The position numbers were made by a program, and so were the translations under genes. Below are positions 17,798-21,709 of a stretch of DNA of 21,709 nucleotides, one piece after another. How positions within the stretch are numbered: the first letter of the stretch is position 1; each line of letters opens with the position of its first letter. A model generated the notes under the pieces. The model did not search any database. It was not told where the DNA came from and saw nothing but the letters and a program-made list of their open reading frames with translations. Source of the DNA: Paratrimastix pyriformis (taxonomy: Eukaryota; Preaxostyla; Paratrimastigidae). The stretch covers positions 1 to 21,709 of the forward strand of contig JAPMOS010000388.1 of NCBI GenBank assembly GCA_027972325.1, written 5' to 3'.

Positions 17798-19355
17798 GTG
17801 AGGGTGGTGGTCGGATGGAATGTGCGGGGGCTGGCTCGGAATGGAAAAGAAAATGTCGAAGATTTGCTGAAGGTGGGTCGAACGGACATAGCGCTCTTGC
17901 AGGAGACGAAAGGAACGAGGGACAACAAGGAGGTTTTGCAGGAAAAATGGATGAAGGGGTGGTGCTGGAGGAGCTCTGTGGCGGACAGAGGGGGGGTGAT
18001 GATTGGGTAGAGAAAAACATTGCAAGTGGCAGTGCGAAAGATTACGGAGGTGATTCCTGGTTATCTCATGTTTATGGACTGGACGGAGGGAAGAATCAGA
18101 TGAGACTCATCAACATGTATTTTCCTACTGGGGACGGAGAGGCAAATGTCAGGGTAAGGAGTGATCTTGGAGCGGTTGGAGGAGTGTGGCGGGGGGCGTC
18201 GAGGGAGAGGAGTCGTGGTGTACACAGATGCGAACGGATGGGCTAAGGAAGGAGGGGAGCAAGAGAAACTGGGACTATGATGTGGCAAAGATGGTGGGGG
18301 CAGGGGAGATAACCTTATCCGGAGCCGGATGGTGGGGCGGTGGCGAAGAAGAAGGACATGAAGGGAAGGGGAGGCCCGGTTGGATTTGTGCCTGTCGACG
18401 CAGGGGGACGATGGGGAGGTGCTGGATAATTTGTTTGTTTGGCGGAACGATGATTCAGTGGGTACGGATCACCACATGATTGTAACGGATCTCCGGAACA
18501 TGGCGCCCTCTGCGGTGAAAATGGCTCGGAGGAAGGTGGCTATCTGCCCCTCCCGGACTGAGGTGGAGGCACTGTTGCGGGACAAGAAAAAGGAGGAGTA
18601 TGATGTTATGGTCGGGAAAATGGAAAAGTACCGCGGGAAGGTTGCGCAAATGCTGCGAGATGCAGCGGTGAAGGGGAGGAGCCATCATTTGAACAGATGA
18701 GAGTTTCTTCGAGTGACAGCGGGCTGCGTTTCGGCTATAGAGATATGATGAATACGGATCGGGATTACGAGCCTTCAGAATGAAGAAATTGAGGAGGAGA
18801 GCGCTGGCGGAGGAGGACTTGAGTAAGAGGAAGGAGATGTTGAGACAGTTGGCGAAGATGAGGTCGGTGCATTACTGTAAGAGAGATAGGGCGTTGGAGG
18901 GAAAGCGCAGGCGTATTTACAAGGATCATGACGGATGGTGCGGCGCCAATTACATCATATGCGACTCGTAATGCGGAGGGGAAGGTGGACAGGGTGGTGT
19001 CGGACCCGGCGGAGGTTAAGAGGGATGGTGGGTTTCATGGCGGAGCTTGCAAGAAGGAAACTGCCGTTGGGGATGGGGCAGAGACAGAAGGAGGCGAAGG
19101 AGGCGGGTGAAAGGGTAATTATGGCCCCTCTGTCGATGCATGATATCCAGACGATACTGGGGCTTTGCCGGACGGGAAAGCGGCTAGCCCGGATGGAGTG
19201 ACGGAGATGGTCCATGCTTGTCAGGACGAAATTAAGGAGTGGTTGGGGAGGCGATACAATGAGATGTTGGAGAAGTGTGAGGTTCCTAAGTATGAGGGGA
19301 GAAAGGCGCGTGTGATCACGGGGTATGGGTTGACGGATAGCTACGACATCAGATA
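17798..19355 (+). pseudogene. ORF2-like region of LINE B1: AP endonuclease and start of RT
   Basis: Endonuclease block 1 GWNVRGL and block 2 DIALLQETKG (17811-17910) give the Asn and Glu of the exonuclease-endonuclease-phosphatase fold; next come MRLINMYFPTGDGE (18100-18140), VYTDANGW, and VGTDHHMIVTDL (18460-18490), which stands for the usual SDH block. Then a Lys/Arg-rich connector (18540-18960) and the RT entry GKAASPDGVTEMVHACQDEI (19180-19240). The palm with its YxDD box is absent because the copy stops near 19355. Several frame shifts. This architecture fits L1/Tx1/CR1-like LINEs; the clade cannot be fixed without the RT. Confidence 0.75.
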
Positions 19356-19658
19356 GCCAAGATCCGGCTGGACCCTCCATTGCCTCTATCAGTCATCCCT
19401 CCTACTCCGCGTCACTTGGACGATCATAACACCTCTGTTCCCACCACCCGCTCCTCCCTCGCATGCCAACGATCCTCCCCACACCCAGGGCACCTTTTCC
19501 GTATCCTTTGATTTGAGAGGGTCACCCTTCCCACAGCGTCACTCATTTTCTCGAGATCCTGCTCCAGTCTCACCGTAAGATCGCTTCTCTCTCTCTGTTC
19601 CGCTGCTCATAAGCTCGCACCTGACATGTGTCCTCCACTTCCACAGTTACCTTGCCGA

Positions 19659-19669
19659 TATCCCAGACC
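19659..19669 (+). repeat. Target-site duplication, left of element A copy 2
   Basis: TATCCCAGACC, repeated at 21137-21147 after the AC tail. The intact site is present in B1, inverted, at about 15483-15493 (GGTCTGGGATA). Confidence 0.9.
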
Positions 19670-21136
19670 CCCGGCATTGGCGTCCTTTGAATTCAAATCC
19701 GAGCGTCCCGTTGGATGGAAATCTGCTCGGAAAATGACGATCTTGATGGAGACGTCAGCAACTTCGTCATGATGCATGCCGAAATTAAACGCAATGATGA
19801 TCCGTTTCTGCGCTTCCTGAACCGCGACATCTCTGAAAAGCATCTCCGCTATACGGATCTGGACAGCGATTTCAAGGTGCTTACGCAAAAGATGCTTCCT
19901 GAGCTTGCGAAATTGTTTGGGTACATCACTGTTCACAGCAGCGGGTCGTCTCCAGAGCATTGCTGAAGACGATCGTTGAAATGCTCGGCAGCCTCGAGCG
20001 AGAAATGCTCGTTTCGTCTATGACTGACTTCTTTTATCAAGTGCTTGGCTCTGTCACGTGGCATGCTGGACAATCGGACTTGGAGAGATCTCATCGGAAT
20101 CGTCCGAGGAGCTCCCAATGAGTATGCGTTTTGGTGGTCCCGCAGCCTCTTCCAACCGCTCTTTGAAACCGTCTGATTCGTCACGTCACACAACCTCAAT
20201 GAGTGGGTGTCGGCCGACATCATGTATCACCACCCCACCCCGTCAATTGGGTGGAGGTCCGCCACACCCTCGCAGCCCTCCTTCTCCGAAGTCGCTCGGG
20301 CTCCAAGAAAGGACGGGCTGCCAACCCTTTGAGGTCACCACTGTGCACCCCTGCGGTCCCGGCCCCCTTCGGGAACCCGTTTGCACATCAACCGGCGGCG
20401 CCCACCGCCCCGTCCACCCCGGTTCCTGACCCAGTGGTCGCCAAGCCGCCTGCGAGCTCCCGCACCCCAGCCCCAGCCTCGGCGAAGGGGGGTGAGCCCG
20501 GAGGCAAGAAGTCGATCGCCCCTGCAGTGGGTGCCCCTGCCCCTGCTGTGGGTGCCCCTGCCCCTGCTGTCCCTGTTGTTGTGACCCCCTTGTCTGTGTC
20601 TGCTGTGAATGTGCCTGGCCCTGCCATGGCTGACACCAAGGCGCCTGATCCCGCTGCCGTGGCGCCGGCTGCTTCCGCTGCTGTTCGCAAATTGGTGCCG
20701 ACCTGGTCCCCAGCCGGGGATCATGATGTGGGAAGGAGCCAGTGGGGACGGTGGATCAGGGGACCATCCAAGTTGAGCTACCGGTCATTCCGGTGCTGGT
20801 GGATGGGCAGTAGCCCCCCCTCAGGCTGGCGCGAGGAGTGCTTCTCGTATTAACTTTCGTGTTCTTTTTTCTGTTCTTCGGTCCCCCCGCCCCCTCACTC
20901 GGTGTCATGTCCTTTGTTCCATTTTGTATGCGAGTTGATGTTTCCTTGCGAGTTTCCAGTCTCTCTCTTCCTCCCGATGCCCCCTGTGCACCTTCCCCTG
21001 GAGGGAGCGCTGGGGTGCATTTTACCCGCCGGCTTCGGCCGGACCAACGGTTTTCATTCACTATTTCAGTTCGATTATGTCGTGCTGTTTAGGTGATTGA
21101 ATAGTATAACACACACACACACACACTAACACACAC
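19670..21136 (+). mobile_element. Element A copy 2: (AC)n-tailed non-LTR retroposon
   Basis: 1,467 bp, flanked by an 11-bp target duplication and inserted in the inverted LINE fragment B2. Same order as copy 1: ORF-a (from 19715), Pro/Ala-rich ORF-b (about 20310-20700), CCCCTGGAGGGAGCG, UUCG hairpin (21029-21042) and an (AC)n tail (about 21109-21136, with two TAAC interruptions). It has one extra GTGGGTGCCCCTGCCCCTGCT unit near 20526-20570 relative to copy 1. The copies differ at scattered sites, about half of them single-base indels. Confidence 0.85.
21029..21042 (+). promoter_or_regulatory. UUCG hairpin near 3' end of element A copy 2
   Basis: CCGGC-TTCG-GCCGG, five perfect pairs. Compared with CGGGC-TTCG-GCCCG in element C, the second pair is swapped from C-G to G-C with pairing kept. 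Confidence 0.55.
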
Positions 21137-21147
21137 TATCCCAGACC
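21137..21147 (+). repeat. Target-site duplication, right of element A copy 2
   Basis: TATCCCAGACC, identical to 19659-19669. B2 sequence resumes directly after it. Confidence 0.9.
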
Positions 21148-21709
21148 TCCGTAATAACTCAACGAGGGCCTCCTCCGCTTCCCCATCCTGCCCTTCGTCC
21201 AAACCCCTCGTCCCCTCCCTCCACACCCCTTCTTCCCACTCCGGGGTCCCATGACCTCCCCGCAATATCTCATAAATCTCCCCCACCCCCCCAACCGCCT
21301 CAACCACCTGGAGGGCCGTGCTGATCCAGCACCGGTGGCCAGTGACATTAACTGCACCTCTATACATTTCGCAGCCATTACCATCCTCCAGGTCTCCATC
21401 ACCCTCCCCCACTCCATTTCCACCTCCATAACAATCCTGCTCCCCACCATAGCAATCCTGCTCCCCACCTCCTTCAATCATTTCACAGATGTCCTCGTTA
21501 TTCAAAGGAGACTCAACCAGTCCAACCTGTTTTTTCGACCAATCAAACAAGTCAATGACACCCCGACCCCTTTTCCACCCCTCTTTCATCCCCACCCATC
21601 TCTTTCACCTGTCAACGATAAATTTCCAATTGGCCTGGCATGCGAGCCCTTCCAAGTCCCCCCAAGCTGACATTATCACTTGCATCCATAATATCTTAGC
21701 TTGTCTCCC

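Larger units (their letters stand above)
14946..19355 (+). mobile_element. Element B1: AP-endonuclease LINE, 3'-truncated, interrupted by element A
   Basis: Starts at ATTATGGATGCAAG (14946), the same base at which the inverted copy B2 starts (21692), so this is probably the true 5' end. It contains an ORF1-like region (15043 to about 17764), split at 15754 by element A copy 1 (15755-17176), then an ORF2-like region with an apurinic-type endonuclease and the first RT block. It ends abruptly near 19355, where B2 begins in inverse orientation; most of the RT and the 3' end are missing. Confidence 0.8.
19361..21692 (-). mobile_element. Element B2: inverted 5' fragment of LINE B, interrupted by element A
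   Basis: Minus-strand copy of the first ~0.86 kb of B: 21692-21137, then element A copy 2, then 19669-19361. It aligns with 14946-15754 and 17177 to about 17234 of B1 with few differences, including the GGEQDCY pair. Its inner end, AGATCCGGCTGG (19361), abuts the truncated end of B1. The 3' part of the LINE is absent on this strand, which an ordinary LINE insertion would not produce. Confidence 0.85.

Noticed and set aside
15755-21136. Reading the two direct A copies as long terminal repeats of one element with the endonuclease region inside
   Set aside because: Each A copy has its own target duplication and an AC tail, and the empty site of each is visible in the other B copy. They are separate non-LTR insertions.
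14946-21692. Twin-priming as the origin of the inverted B copies
   Set aside because: Twin priming inverts a 5' part once. Here the same 5' segment is present in both orientations.

Overview
The window looks like nuclear DNA of a GC-rich, intron-bearing unicellular eukaryote. Recognisable domains are split by short introns of 55-194 bp, and neither bacterial operons nor bacterial promoters are visible. I cannot name the species. Microsatellites, minisatellites and non-LTR retroelements occupy much of the window. Many reading frames are broken by single-base shifts inside otherwise conserved motifs, in host genes and elements alike, so residual assembly indels are a real possibility next to true decay.

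Left part (1-3.2 kb): an unidentified open frame runs off the left edge on the minus strand. It is followed by a ~135-bp tandem satellite carrying a palindrome, a (GGA)n tract, and a minus-strand fragment of a Tudor-SN (SND1/TSN-type) gene covering the first staphylococcal-nuclease domain with two tiny introns. A ~319-bp foldback MITE lies just upstream of that gene. Next come exon-like pieces that may belong to a PTEN/tensin-type C2 domain, and proline-coding decamer repeats.

Middle (3.2-9.1 kb): a 5'-truncated non-LTR retrotransposon on the minus strand (RT, CCHC knuckle, restriction-like endonuclease, R2/R4/NeSL-like layout) sits between two (AC)n tracts. It is followed by a plus-strand gene with an SH3 domain split by an intron, a GTCCC-rich minisatellite, and an AT-richer intergenic stretch with an AATAAA.

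9.3-12.1 kb: a plus-strand, multi-exon PPP-family protein phosphatase with a Pro/Ser-rich N-terminal region. Its introns, the SH3-gene intron and one Tudor-SN intron mostly begin GTC, often GTCCG, instead of GTRAG. 12.2-13.8 kb is low-complexity, C-rich DNA ending in a ~300-bp (CTCCTG)n array.

Right part (13.8-21.7 kb): a nest of non-LTR elements. Element C ends in a UUCG hairpin plus an (AC)n tail. Element B is an AP-endonuclease LINE present as a plus copy (B1) and an inverted 5' fragment (B2), both starting at the same base. Element A is a ~1.4-kb (AC)n-tailed retroposon inserted once into each B copy, with 10- and 11-bp target-site duplications. Each B copy supplies the empty site for the other's insertion. 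A and C share a 3' hairpin with a compensatory base-pair change, suggesting a common retrotransposition signal.
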